A stretch of DNA of 64,000 bases from Sphingobacteriales bacterium (GCA_003963365.1 RXJG01000005.1:547750-611749), one strand, 5' to 3'. Shown: positions 36,796 to 44,637, numbered from the stretch's first letter. Numbers and translations: made by a program. The notes: generated from the sequence alone by a model not told the origin.

Positions 36796-37371
36796 ATGAA
36801 AAAGTCATTATTTGTAATATTATTTATCGCTACAGCATATTTTTCATTTTCACAAACAACGTGGAAAGATGATCCGTGGCATTCTAAACTCACTTTTACA
36901 GTTACGCACCAGGGATTTTCATCGGTCTTTGGTTTATTTCAGAAGTTTGATGTAACTATTAATTCTTCAAAAGCTGATTTTAGCGATGCCATATTTACCC
37001 TCTCTGCAGATATGACATCTGTGAATACAGAGGTAAAAATGAGGGATGATGATTTAAGGAGCAGCCACTTTTTTGATGTCGCTAAATTTCCTGTTATGAC
37101 ATTCAAATCAACCTCCATTGTAAACACCACAGGAATGAAAGACAGGTTTAAAATTACAGGCGATCTTACGCTGCATGGAGTTACAAAGTCTGTTACCATG
37201 GAGCTATGGTACAGGGGAATGCATGATGATCCGATGTCAAAAAAGACAAAAGCCGGATTCCAGCTTACGGGTACAATAAACCGAAGTGATTTTAAAGTGG
37301 GCCCGCCCGATCCGTTTGATATCAGCACTGATGTTATGATAAAAGCAGACGGTGAATTTATTAAACAATAG
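36796..37371 (+). CDS. Secreted YceI family protein
   Basis: 191 residues from the ATG at 36796, chosen because MKKSLFVILFIATAYFSFSQ is a proper signal peptide; an earlier in-frame Met at 36754 would add 14 unlikely residues. The mature part begins WKDDPWHSKLTFTVTHQGFSSVFG and includes FDVAKFPVMTFKST and the GDLTLHGVTKSVT segment, all hallmarks of the YceI lipocalin-like fold that binds isoprenoid-type ligands in characterised members. Located 92 bases after the lipoprotein gene. Confidence 0.92.
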   Translation: MKKSLFVILFIATAYFSFSQTTWKDDPWHSKLTFTVTHQGFSSVFGLFQKFDVTINSSKADFSDAIFTLSADMTSVNTEVKMRDDDLRSSHFFDVAKFPVMTFKSTSIVNTTGMKDRFKITGDLTLHGVTKSVTMELWYRGMHDDPMSKKTKAGFQLTGTINRSDFKVGPPDPFDISTDVMIKADGEFIKQ

Positions 37372-37517
37372 TGTTGTTATTTATGAACCAGGGTATTTCA
37401 CCACGAAGCCGGATAGTTTAGAGAGGCTTATGCGTTGTTTTTGGTTAGCGGGTTAAGGATTTTATGATGAAGTTCTGAGATGATAAAAACAAATTGTTAA
37501 ACATAAAAACTATAGTT

Positions 37518-37790
37518 ATGCATACAGATCCAAATAAAAAAAGCAGTAATAAGAATGAGCTTGATCCATTGCCGGGTAATCCTGAGTATCCGTCAGACGA
37601 GGATATCTTTAATAAGGCGATTAAAGAGCCGTTAAAAGAAGAGACAGATTCTAAAAAAGCTAAGCTGTTGGATGTACCCGGAGCAGAGTTAGACGATGCT
37701 GATGAATTAATTGGCGAAGAAGATGAAGAGAACAATTATTATAGCCTGGGAGGCGATGATCACAATGACCTGGATGAAAACCAGGAATGA
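37518..37790 (+). CDS. Small acidic conserved protein
   Basis: 90 residues from the ATG at 37518 (an upstream in-frame Met at 37494 is less likely, as the family-like part starts later). Very acidic and probably disordered; the segment LPGNPEYPSDEDIFNKA resembles a motif I have seen in short Bacteroidota proteins of unknown function. The C-terminus is nearly all D/E/N. The gene lies 55 bases before dps and may share its regulation. Confidence 0.6.
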   Translation: MHTDPNKKSSNKNELDPLPGNPEYPSDEDIFNKAIKEPLKEETDSKKAKLLDVPGAELDDADELIGEEDEENNYYSLGGDDHNDLDENQE

Positions 37791-37845
37791 TGCACCGGCC
37801 AGCCCGGTGAATTTGGCTACTAACAACTTTTAAAATTTTATAATT

Positions 37846-38319
37846 ATGAAAATAGCAATCGGAATTGCGCCGCAACATCTTGCTGAAGTGGCTCATGCGC
37901 TCAACATATTATTGGCAGATGAACATGTCTTGTACATTCAAACAAGAAATGCACACTGGAATGTAGAGGGCAGTGATTTTCTTACTAAACACAGATTTTT
38001 TGAAGAGCAATACCAGCAAATAGAAACCATCATTGATAGTGTTGCTGAACGCATTCGTACATTGGGACATTATGCGGAAGCTACTATGGCTGGTTTTTTA
38101 AAACTAACCCATCTCACAGAAGCCACCAGGGAAAAAAATGACAGTACAGGATTTATAAAATCATTGCTTGCCTCCCATGAAACAATTATCATTCACCTGC
38201 GTGAAAACATTGAACAATTCTCTGCCAAATGGAAAGACGCAGGTACCAGTGATTTTATTACAGGACTGATGGAAACACACGAAAAAATGGCCTGGATGCT
38301 CAGGGCGCATTTGAAGTAG
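37846..38319 (+). CDS. dps: Dps family ferritin-like DNA-protection protein
   Basis: A 157-residue four-helix ferritin-like protein that oxidises and stores iron in a 12-subunit shell and protects DNA. Ferroxidase residues are seen in QTRNAHWNVEG (about 34-44) and IIDSVAERIRTLG (about 65-77), with HRFFEEQYQQIE between. Length is as expected. No DNA-binding lysine-rich tail is present. It ends the run lipoprotein-YceI-acidic protein-Dps. Downstream is an AT-rich island. Confidence 0.93.
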   Translation: MKIAIGIAPQHLAEVAHALNILLADEHVLYIQTRNAHWNVEGSDFLTKHRFFEEQYQQIETIIDSVAERIRTLGHYAEATMAGFLKLTHLTEATREKNDSTGFIKSLLASHETIIIHLRENIEQFSAKWKDAGTSDFITGLMETHEKMAWMLRAHLK

Positions 38320-38532
38320 AATAAGAATAAAGAATTTATTGAAGAACAAGTAGCATTGAAATAAACTAAAAAATTATAAGATGCGAAATTTAGAAAATAA
38401 AGTTGCTCATTGTTGTTGAATTTATACCTGCGGCTTATGAATAAAGGGTTTATCAATGTTACGGATTTCTATACATGAACTATTGTATAGCAGTACCTGG
38501 ATATGTCTTTCAGTTAGCAGTTGATTATGGCA

Positions 38533-38594
38533 CAAGTACGCTGCCTGCTTAGCTGGTGCTGCATACTTGAACCAGGTTCTTGTTTTTTATTGGA
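38533..38594 (+). repeat. Palindromic element A (left copy)
   Basis: CAAGTACGC and GCATACTTG (38533-38541, 38561-38569) form an imperfect hairpin. The arm plus the following AACCAGG...TTGTTTTTTA tail recurs in inverted orientation at 39453-39514; 34-base segments 38561-38594 and 39453-39486 agree except for one substitution and one indel. Confidence 0.8.
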
Positions 38595-38732
38595 ATATAC
38601 TTGGACTAGTTGGGGAACTGACATGCCATAAATTTAGCAATAAACAGGTAGTTACCTTTTATAGTGTATTTAATGACAATAGTCACAGCTGTAATGATCT
38701 TTGGTTATGTTTTCATTTATTGTACCTTAATG

Positions 38733-38768
38733 CCGCAGGGTCGGCTTGGGCCAGACCCTGCGGGGATA
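38733..38768 (+). repeat. Palindromic REP-like element B (left copy)
   Basis: A perfect 10-bp stem, CCGCAGGGTC / GACCCTGCGG, around GGCTTGGGCCA. The 36-base segment matches the reverse complement of the element at 39922-39962 at 35 of 36 bases. It is GC-rich in an AT-rich setting, as REP elements often are. Confidence 0.85.
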
Positions 38769-38929
38769 AAAAAGTCATTTACCTTTGCTATGGATCGGAT
38801 AATTGGGGAAGGATATTTGGAGGGAGGTGGAGCAGGTAGTTATCGTATGACATCCATGGTCAAAGCCGGTTTCGATAAAAACGGTCAATTAAAAACGCTT
38901 TATCCCTTAATACACCAATAATACTTCTA

Positions 38930-39349
38930 ATGACAGTGAATTCAATCTATATCGATTATTTATTTGGGACATTTATTGGAGGAGGTGACTCTGAAGAAGA
39001 TGTAGATAATTATTCATTGTATAATCCTAATAACGAGTCAGATGTTAAAAAATTGGCCAAAGAAGTTTTATTACCAGAATTCCAAAGCCAAAATATAAAC
39101 TTAATAACAGAAGTTAAAAATTCTTTGGCATATTACTTGACTTATGATAAAATAGATTTCAAAGATAAATTAAATTCGTTGTTGTTGCCAATTAAAACAC
39201 CGGATAATCCTAAGTTGTTTTTTAAGTGGATTTGGGAAATTTTTTTTAAAGATGAATTGATTGACTATATTAAGAATGAAACAGTAATAGAGGATTTTGA
39301 TATTAATGCTCCTTATAAATTATTAACTTCTTCCCCAAACTCGGCATAG
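38930..39349 (+). CDS. Orphan AT-rich hypothetical protein
   Basis: A 139-residue acidic protein with no signal peptide or membrane span and no family I recognise. It starts YIDYLFGTFIGGGDSEED and has a tryptophan/phenylalanine-rich segment LFFKWIWEIFFKDELIDY. One coding line I counted (39001-39060) has 16 G/C in 60, clearly poorer than the neighbouring dps. It is bounded by palindromic elements on both sides, which suggests a mobile or horizontally acquired cassette. An immunity or antitoxin role is a guess only. Confidence 0.55.
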   Translation: MTVNSIYIDYLFGTFIGGGDSEEDVDNYSLYNPNNESDVKKLAKEVLLPEFQSQNINLITEVKNSLAYYLTYDKIDFKDKLNSLLLPIKTPDNPKLFFKWIWEIFFKDELIDYIKNETVIEDFDINAPYKLLTSSPNSA

Positions 39350-39361
39350 CTTATTTCCACT

Positions 39362-39385
39362 CAGCGTATGGCTGCGCCTACGCTG
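39362..39385 (+). terminator. Hairpin after the orphan gene
   Basis: CAGCGTA, ten-base loop, TACGCTG, then TTTACC. The stem begins 13 bases after the stop codon at 39349. The short T-run makes terminator function possible but weak. Confidence 0.4.
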
Positions 39386-39452
39386 TTTACCGTTATTTGT
39401 AGCCTGTGGCTAAACCAACGCAATGCCTACCCCTAACTGGCGCAAGCATGTT

Positions 39453-39514
39453 CCAATTAAAAAACAAGACCCTGGTTCAAGTATGCAGCATGGGCTGTGA
39501 GCGCAGCGTACTTG
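39453..39514 (-). repeat. Palindromic element A (inverted right copy)
   Basis: CAAGTATGC (39478-39486) pairs with GCGTACTTG (39506-39514) with one G-T type mismatch. Together with 39453-39477 it is the inverted counterpart of 38533-38594. Confidence 0.8.
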
Positions 39515-39678
39515 GACCCTAACGAAAATTGATTTAGTACAAGTGGTTAAAAACTTTTTCGAAGATTTGAATACTGGACATTAATCTAATTCTACCTAGA
39601 AAAAATCTTTATCCTGCCTTATATACACTTTTACATTTTAGAATATCGATAACTTAATTGATTGATTATATAAAGTAT

Positions 39679-39876
39679 TTAGTTCTTCTTAAAAAAGAAA
39701 AATGCTATCACTAAGCTTATTAAGCCCATAACTATATTTATAAAACGAGTATGTTCATTTCCGAAAATTTTTTTTGTTATATCATATTTTGCAGATGACC
39801 ACAACGTAATGTTTTTATTTAAAATTCCCATTATTATTGAGAAAACTCCCCAAATCAAAAAGAAAAGAGAATCCAT
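39679..39876 (-). CDS. Small two-span membrane protein, Imm17-like
   Basis: A 65-residue protein with two hydrophobic spans (FFLIWGVFSIIMGIL and FINIVMGLISLVIAFFFF) around a charged loop with KYDITKKIFGNEHTRF. The layout and the G-x-x-x-x-R-[FI]-x-x-I-x-G-L pattern recall the small immunity protein 17 (Imm17) type, but similarity is too weak to be sure. It is AT-rich, reads toward element A' and lies just right of it, with element B' upstream. No toxin partner is visible in the window. Confidence 0.45.
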   Translation of the reverse strand: MDSLFFLIWGVFSIIMGILNKNITLWSSAKYDITKKIFGNEHTRFINIVMGLISLVIAFFFFKKN

Positions 39877-39921
39877 TTTTATTTTTAATCTAAAATAGGC
39901 CTTAAATATTAAATTTTCCTC

Positions 39922-39962
39922 TATCCCCGCAGGGTCTGGCCCAAGCCGACACTGCGGGGATA
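39922..39962 (-). repeat. Palindromic REP-like element B (inverted right copy)
   Basis: TATCCCCGCAG (39922-39932) pairs perfectly with CTGCGGGGATA (39952-39962). One base inside the stem region differs from the left copy (ACACTG here, the expected partner having CCC). Lies 49 bases from the stop of the YD-repeat-like gene. Confidence 0.85.
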
Positions 39963-40010
39963 AAACTATACCGGTATATGCTGTCCGTACAGTTATGCCG
40001 CCGCTTTCTA

Positions 40011-41753
40011 CTATTGACGTTTCAGCCCTTTGTTCACCCCGTTGGTATTGAGGTAGTCGCTGGTATGGCAGTCTATTATTTTTGAAGGGCTATCTTCACC
40101 CGGTTTATACAGCTTTTCCTGCACCAGTGTATTGCCGTTATAATTAAATTCAACCATTTGGGCGGTCATTACCTCATTCAGGGATATGGTGGCGGCCACG
40201 GGTTGCATACGGGTATCAAAATATCGTATGATGGATATCCTGTTTTTATCGTCATAAGTATATTTAATGGAGTGGAAGCCGGATGTAAAACTGTTGCTGA
40301 GGAGCACAGGGTCGGGCCCGTTATACCATTTGCGTTCAGCCACCTGTGCATTGGAATTAAAAACCTGAACCAGCCGGGAATACCCGGTGCTGGATGTAAA
40401 TGCATTACCTTTTTCGTCCAGGTAAAGCTCTTCCACAATTTGTCCTTCGTTGTCATAACGGGTTACATCTTCATGAAAACCATCCCAGCGGTTCATAGGT
40501 GTGCCGTCGTCTTTCCAAAAGGACTGGGAAACCTGCCGGCCCTCTTCATCATATTTGTACTTGCACATAAATACTTCATCATGGTCATCTTTAACCGGCT
40601 GGCCTGAGGCGTCAAAATAAGAGATACCGGTGTTTTGACCTTTAATGTTTCTATCGTAGTGGTAATGGTGTATGCCGTGACGGTCATTCTGTTCTTTATT
40701 ATTTAAATCGTAATAAGCAATATCCGTTAGCATATCTGCGGGGGAATAGGAATAACGTACTGTATGATAACCTGCATCATTGTTTACAGGTTTATTATCT
40801 TCATCAAAATAGGACTGGCGTATCATATTTCCCCTTTCATCGTATTCATACCGAATAATGGCCGCCCCGTCTCCTGATTCGCCGGGTCGGCTTATCTGTC
40901 TTTTTTCGTTATACCGGGTTTCAAGCGTTTTTAATCCGTGGGTATATTCATTGTCAAATTCTGCCACGCCATGTATATTGCTGATTAATTCATTGTTAAG
41001 TCCTATGTTTTGCTGTTTCACCCTATTATCATTTTCATCGTATTGATAGCGGTACATAAAAACACCATACCTGTTTTTAACCGGTTCGCCCGCTATACCA
41101 TAACAGGAGCTTGACAGGTTGTTGCCTCTTTCACTGTATTCATACAGCATTTTATGGCAATCGTAACTCTGGGATATTACAGGTTGATTATTTTCATCAA
41201 AAAAACTCATTTCCTTCAGTAGTGAAAAACGGTTTTTATCATCGTAGCGCTTGTATTTAATAACAGATACGCCGTTTTTAATACCCGGTTTATTACTATA
41301 CCCCAGGTAATGCAGTTCAGTGAGCAGGTTATTCTTATAAATATATTTTACAGCCTTGCAGGGCAAATAATAATTTTCACCCATCCTTTTGGAAGTAACA
41401 AGCAGGGCATCTGGCCCCACGGGAGTAAATTTATACACCTGGTATACAAAGCCATACTTATCTGTTGAGATCATGGTACTGATTTTACCATTAACAAAAC
41501 GCACCAGGTGGGAATAATCTGCAATACCTGTTTCGTTATAGTATTGAATTTTTATGGTGCTGGCATCTGTTTTTGACAGGTGATAATAAGCCCGGTCTCT
41601 GGTTTGGGTAAGTTTTTTTATACCATAAACTCTGGTGGGGTTGTAGTTCCAGTCATCATAATTACCGGGTTCGTAATACTGGGCCTGTACGGTAACTGAC
41701 AACAAAATAATCAGCGCCATGGTTGCTGCCAGCCGAAGATCATTTAGTTTCAT
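40011..41753 (-). CDS. Secreted YD-repeat-like protein
   Basis: A 580-residue protein with a signal peptide (about 1-24, ending VQAQ) and about eleven repeats of 35-45 residues with the pattern [YK]-x-YD-x-x-G-N-x(5)-SYFD-x-x-x-x-PV (for example IRYEYDERGNMIRQSYFDEDNKPV, CKYKYDEEGRQVSQSFWKDDGTPM). They resemble the YD/RHS type or the related repeats of Bacteroidota surface proteins. There is no polymorphic-toxin C-terminus, no RHS core motif and no T9SS sorting tail that I can recognise, so it looks like a plain repeat protein rather than a toxin. A TATCTTTT box lies about 30 bases upstream of the start. The job is unknown. Confidence 0.7.
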   Translation of the reverse strand: MKLNDLRLAATMALIILLSVTVQAQYYEPGNYDDWNYNPTRVYGIKKLTQTRDRAYYHLSKTDASTIKIQYYNETGIADYSHLVRFVNGKISTMISTDKYGFVYQVYKFTPVGPDALLVTSKRMGENYYLPCKAVKYIYKNNLLTELHYLGYSNKPGIKNGVSVIKYKRYDDKNRFSLLKEMSFFDENNQPVISQSYDCHKMLYEYSERGNNLSSSCYGIAGEPVKNRYGVFMYRYQYDENDNRVKQQNIGLNNELISNIHGVAEFDNEYTHGLKTLETRYNEKRQISRPGESGDGAAIIRYEYDERGNMIRQSYFDEDNKPVNNDAGYHTVRYSYSPADMLTDIAYYDLNNKEQNDRHGIHHYHYDRNIKGQNTGISYFDASGQPVKDDHDEVFMCKYKYDEEGRQVSQSFWKDDGTPMNRWDGFHEDVTRYDNEGQIVEELYLDEKGNAFTSSTGYSRLVQVFNSNAQVAERKWYNGPDPVLLSNSFTSGFHSIKYTYDDKNRISIIRYFDTRMQPVAATISLNEVMTAQMVEFNYNGNTLVQEKLYKPGEDSPSKIIDCHTSDYLNTNGVNKGLKRQ

Positions 41754-41855
41754 AAGTTGAAATTTTATACTGATTGCCAGTAAAAGATAAAGAAAAAAAT
41801 TAAATAAGTGAAATTAATACCAGGCCGGTTATTCCCAGAGCCGAAGAATTTTTAA

Positions 41856-41925
41856 TAATGAATATCCAACAAGAAATAATAAATGACGAACAAAAAAATT
41901 CATCATTCGGTGTTCAGTATTCTTC
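41856..41925. repeat. Degenerate AATGAATA/TATTC-type repeat, imperfectly inverted
   Basis: Left half reads AATGAATATCCAAC...AAATGACGAAC, right half TTCATCATTCGGTGTTCAGT then ATTC. The halves can pair imperfectly. It separates the YD-repeat gene start from the 41932 gene stop. Confidence 0.45.
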
Positions 41926-41931
41926 TGTTTT

Positions 41932-42474
41932 TTATTCCTTACTCCCTTTATCTCCCACAAACCAATGCTCTTTATTTCTGAATAAAACATTGAAAGTGGT
42001 TAATGAACCATAACAACGGGTGATGTACTGTTGTATGTTTACTTTTTCTTCGTCGCTTAAATTTTTACTGCTGTTGATGTTTTGTTCCAGCACCCGCAGC
42101 CTGTCACGCAGCATTACTATTTTATGAAAGAAATCATCAATAGGAATTTCTTTTGGCTTTAATGTTTTATCAGCCGGTTGTAATATCATTATTCCGTTTT
42201 GCCAGCGTTCACCCAATGGAACAAGTTCCTGCATACCACCCCAGAGGCGAAGAATTTTTAATAATGATTTCTCCACTTCACTGTGTGTTTCTATTTCTTC
42301 GGTTACATTTTCGGGAATGATTTCATCGAGGTGCGTATCTGTTTTATCAATTTCTTTTACGCCACTGTTGATGAATGAAATTAAATAAGTGGCATACTTT
42401 ACGCCAACAATCACACCCGGTCCGTATTGTGTATGCTGTAATCTCGTTCCTATTCCCAGATTAGTTTGGTCCAT
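41932..42474 (-). CDS. Conserved hypothetical protein with Tudor-like N-terminal motif
   Basis: A 180-residue cytosolic protein. The first 45 residues, GTRLQHTQYGPGVIVGVKYATYLISFINSGVKEI, look like the short SH3/Tudor-like barrel found at the C-terminus of UvrD/PcrA helicases (pattern H-x-x-YGxGxIxxV...V-x-F-x-x-GxKxI). The remaining 130 residues are mostly helical (WGGMQELVPLGERWQNGIMIL; LEQNINSSKNLSDEEKVNIQQYITRCYGS). It could bind nucleic acid or RNA polymerase as such barrels do, but this is inference. Bordered by repeats on both sides. Confidence 0.6.
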   Translation of the reverse strand: MDQTNLGIGTRLQHTQYGPGVIVGVKYATYLISFINSGVKEIDKTDTHLDEIIPENVTEEIETHSEVEKSLLKILRLWGGMQELVPLGERWQNGIMILQPADKTLKPKEIPIDDFFHKIVMLRDRLRVLEQNINSSKNLSDEEKVNIQQYITRCYGSLTTFNVLFRNKEHWFVGDKGSKE

Positions 42475-42584
42475 AAATTTTCTTTGCGTTTAAAGTTATC
42501 AGCTGTAAGATAGAATGATTTTTTATTTGTTCAAATGAAACAATAACATGAAAACCGGCAGTATTTTCTGAATGCAAAACGAAT

Positions 42585-42602
42585 TAATGAAGTACTTCAT
42601 TA
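42585..42602. promoter_or_regulatory. 18-base perfect palindrome
   Basis: TAATGAAGTACTTCATTA. It lies between the stop of the 42628 gene and the start of the 42474 gene, 110 bases upstream of the latter. Adjacent right is a TCAATATTC pair (42604-42626) of the repeat type seen elsewhere. It may be an operator or part of the repeat itself. Confidence 0.35.
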
Positions 42603-42627
42603 TTCAATATTCCCTGTTCAATATTCA

Positions 42628-43395
42628 TTATTGTTTTACAGGTTTTAATTGTGGCACAGGAGGTCTTCTTCCTTTAAAGCGTATGTAGGATTGCAGGATG
42701 TATTTATGAAAATCGTAATCGCTGGTGGTGCTGGCAAACTCATAGCTGGGCCGGTATATCTTCATAAACTTTACTAATTCAGCGCTGTCCAGTAAAGTAA
42801 TTCTTCTCACCAGTCTTTTATTGAAACGATAATCAACATAGTCCTGCTGCTCTTTATCCTGTAAAAACTGTTGCAGCTTTTCCATGTTTTTAATATGCCG
42901 GAAACGAAATGCACCAATGATGGCATTTAAATCAAAGCCTCCCACACCCGAAGCCGGATCTGTTGAAGTTTGCAATGGTTGTTTATTAAAGTTGAATACT
43001 TTGGCATTATCAATCCGGTTTTGAATCGAATCCTGTTTATAGTTTCTGCCATATACTCTTACTTCGGGTAACATTCTTGACCGGGTACTTGCCAGGGTTA
43101 CATGAATGGCTACATCAAATGCATCGTAATTAGGTAAACTGCCTACTGAAAATTTAGCGGTTGATTTGCCGGCATAAGTAAACCATAATGAATCATTTTC
43201 GCTGATGAGAATAGAATAATGTCCCAAAGAATCTGTAAAGGCTACATTACCGCTGTTACTGTTTACCATCACACCCTTAACCGGAACGGTGCGGCTCATG
43301 TCAAATACGGTGCCGCCAACTCTTGACTGGGCCATCGTCTGCTGAGTAATGTTCATCAATAATACCAGCCATGAAAAAAGTAGAAGTTTACGCAA
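42628..43395 (-). CDS. Secreted protein with carboxypeptidase-regulatory-like domain
   Basis: A 255-residue protein. Signal peptide about 1-22 (QQTMAQ). Residues 25-100 form the beta-sandwich CarboxypepD_reg-like domain usual at the start of Bacteroidota outer-membrane proteins: VGGTVFDMSRTVPVKGVMVNSNSG, DSLGHYSILISENDSLWFTYAGK. The remaining 150 residues have LPEVRVYGRNYKQDS and a C-terminal helical part with no barrel, so it is not a TonB receptor. Function unknown; probably a cell-envelope protein. Confidence 0.75.
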   Translation of the reverse strand: MRKLLLFSWLVLLMNITQQTMAQSRVGGTVFDMSRTVPVKGVMVNSNSGNVAFTDSLGHYSILISENDSLWFTYAGKSTAKFSVGSLPNYDAFDVAIHVTLASTRSRMLPEVRVYGRNYKQDSIQNRIDNAKVFNFNKQPLQTSTDPASGVGGFDLNAIIGAFRFRHIKNMEKLQQFLQDKEQQDYVDYRFNKRLVRRITLLDSAELVKFMKIYRPSYEFASTTSDYDFHKYILQSYIRFKGRRPPVPQLKPVKQ

Positions 43396-43476
43396 GTACG
43401 ATTGTTTGTGCTGCTAAATAAAGAAGGAATAATGATTGTATAAAATATAGTTGATTTTTTAACGGGGATTTAAGGA

Positions 43477-43520
43477 GGTTCAAAAGGTTCAATAAGTTTA
43501 AAGGTTTAAAGTTTAAGGTT
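43477..43520. repeat. GTTCAA/GTTTAAA degenerate tandem repeat
   Basis: GGTTCAAAA, GGTTCAATAA, GTTTAAA, GGTTTAAA, GTTTAAGGTT in sequence, between the stop of the PurN fusion gene and the start of the 43395 gene. Confidence 0.6.
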
Positions 43521-43538
43521 GCGATTATTTGATAGCCA

Positions 43539-44447
43539 TTAATGTTTAGTCAGCAGGGTTTCAACTGCAGTTGGATAATGCAAATGTTCCAGCGTATGAA
43601 TTTTCCCGGCAAGCGACTCGGGAGTATCATTTTCTGTCACCTCACATTTTGCCTGCAGAATGATGGAGCCATGATCGTACAACTCATCCACATAATGAAT
43701 GGTGATGCCGCTTTCGGTTTCTTTATTCGCAATTACGGCTTCATGCACATGGGCACCGTACATTCCTTTGCCGCCATATTTTGGTAACAGGGCCGGATGA
43801 ATGTTGATGATTTTGTTTTGATAAGCTTTTATTAAGGCTGATGGAACTTTCCAGAGAAAGCCGGCCAGCACCACAAAGTCAATACCTTTTTCTCTAAGCT
43901 CATCCACATAAGCATTGCCACGAAAGAATTTTTCTTTTTCTATTATTAATGAAGGGATGTTTTCTGTTGAAGCAATTTTTAAAACCCCAGCTTCCGGTTT
44001 ATTGGAAACGATGAGGGCAACTGTAACTGCCGGTGAATTTCTGAAATGATTAATAATTGCCCGGGCATTGCTTCCGGCACCTGATGCGAAGATGGCGATG
44101 CGGACGATGGACGAAGGATGATGAACCATAGTAGTTTCTTCCTGCGGTTTGTTGTCTGTGGTCTGTCGTCTTTTTCCAAAAATCCTTCTGCCAATCTTAT
44201 TAATGTAGTTCTTAAAAAAGGCAAACTGGCCCAAAGGAATGCTAATTATCAAAACACAAAGTGGCCACAGCAATGTTATGATCAAAAGGTATAATATAAC
44301 CCTGGGTAGAGACGAATCAATGGCAAATAATCCTAATATTTTACGGCCGCTATAGCCACACAAACTACCACCAAGAGCAAATGTGGTAATGATAAGCAAG
44401 AGTTGCCAGCCTGATACTTTCCATTTTTGTTGAAGTCCTTTAAACAT
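43539..44447 (-). CDS. purN: Fusion of a DUF6787-like membrane protein to phosphoribosylglycinamide formyltransferase (PurN)
   Basis: 302 residues from the ATG at 44447 (the longer frame would need a TTG at 44456). Residues 1-90 are a small membrane protein: MFKGLQQKWKVSGWQLLLI, two spans, GGSLCGYSGRK. Residues 91-115 (RRQTTDNKPQEETTMVHHPS) are low complexity and encoded by heptamer repeats. From residue 114 the PurN fold begins: IVRIAIFASGAGSNARAII, then LAGFLWKVP, NIHPALLPKYGGKGMYG (formyl-transfer His in the HPALLP motif) and HYVDELYDHGSIILQ. PurN adds the first formyl group in purine synthesis and is normally a soluble 190-210 residue protein. An in-frame ATG (44129) at the joint could also start PurN alone. 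The N-terminal family name is from memory of Bacteroidota proteins. Confidence 0.8.
   Translation of the reverse strand: MFKGLQQKWKVSGWQLLLIITTFALGGSLCGYSGRKILGLFAIDSSLPRVILYLLIITLLWPLCVLIISIPLGQFAFFKNYINKIGRRIFGKRRQTTDNKPQEETTMVHHPSSIVRIAIFASGAGSNARAIINHFRNSPAVTVALIVSNKPEAGVLKIASTENIPSLIIEKEKFFRGNAYVDELREKGIDFVVLAGFLWKVPSALIKAYQNKIINIHPALLPKYGGKGMYGAHVHEAVIANKETESGITIHYVDELYDHGSIILQAKCEVTENDTPESLAGKIHTLEHLHYPTAVETLLTKH
44101..44174 (-). repeat. Heptamer arrays at the PurN fusion joint
   Basis: On the plus strand: CGGACGA, TGGACGA, AGGATGA at 44101-44121 and GTTTGTT, GTCTGTG, GTCTGTC, GTCTTTT at 44147-44174. They encode the linker between the membrane part and PurN and run up to the first PurN strand. 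Confidence 0.8.
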
Positions 44448-44453
44448 GCGGCG

Positions 44454-44461
44454 CAAAGGTG
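44454..44461 (-). promoter_or_regulatory. Candidate -7 box for the PurN fusion
   Basis: CACCTTTG on the minus strand, one change from TAnnTTTG, with six bases between it and the ATG at 44447. The transcript would be nearly leaderless. Confidence 0.4.
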
Positions 44462-44629
44462 GGTAAAATCGTTCAACATTCGTGGATGCGGGTGGCTTTT
44501 TATTCCAGTTATCAACACCACATACAAATAAATGACAATTTGTTTTCAGTTAAACAAACTCACTGAATTTCAGTGGCAAGAGAAGCAAAAAAAAATTTAA
44601 CAAACTGAATTTTATTAGGCGTACTCCCC

Positions 44630-44637
44630 TATTTTTG
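44630..44637 (+). promoter_or_regulatory. Candidate -7 box of the ACIII-oxidase operon
   Basis: TATTTTTG fits TAnnTTTG exactly, 50 bases before the actA ATG. It is the only such box close upstream of the operon. The -33 element is not clear. Confidence 0.5.

Larger units (their letters stand above)
38320..38929 (+). other. 610-base stretch without a convincing gene, left part of an AT-rich island
   Basis: Holds palindromic elements A (38533-38594) and B (38733-38768). Short open frames run through the elements (for example 38664-38921, which translates element B as QGRLGPDPAG), but they have no domain or start context, so I do not call them. May contain gene remnants. Confidence 0.6.
39350..39678 (+). 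other. 329-base gap with hairpins and element A'
   Basis: Contains a 7-bp hairpin (39362-39385) directly after the orphan gene and the inverted copy of element A. No ORF is supported. Confidence 0.6.

Noticed and set aside
38567..38839. 90-residue open frame inside the AT-rich island
   Set aside because: Overlaps elements A and B in another frame and has Cys/Trp-rich composition unlike the neighbours.
38664..38921. 85-residue open frame across element B
   Set aside because: It reads through a palindromic repeat, has no recognisable domain and no start context; more likely chance or remnant.
39361..39480. Possible integron attC site
   Set aside because: The CCGTTATTTG and CCTAAC stretches looked cassette-like, but the GTTRRRY/RYYYAAC core sites are not matched.
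40011..41753. Polymorphic toxin (RHS) reading of the YD-repeat protein
   Set aside because: No RHS core motif, no variable toxin C-terminus and no adjacent immunity gene on the expected side.
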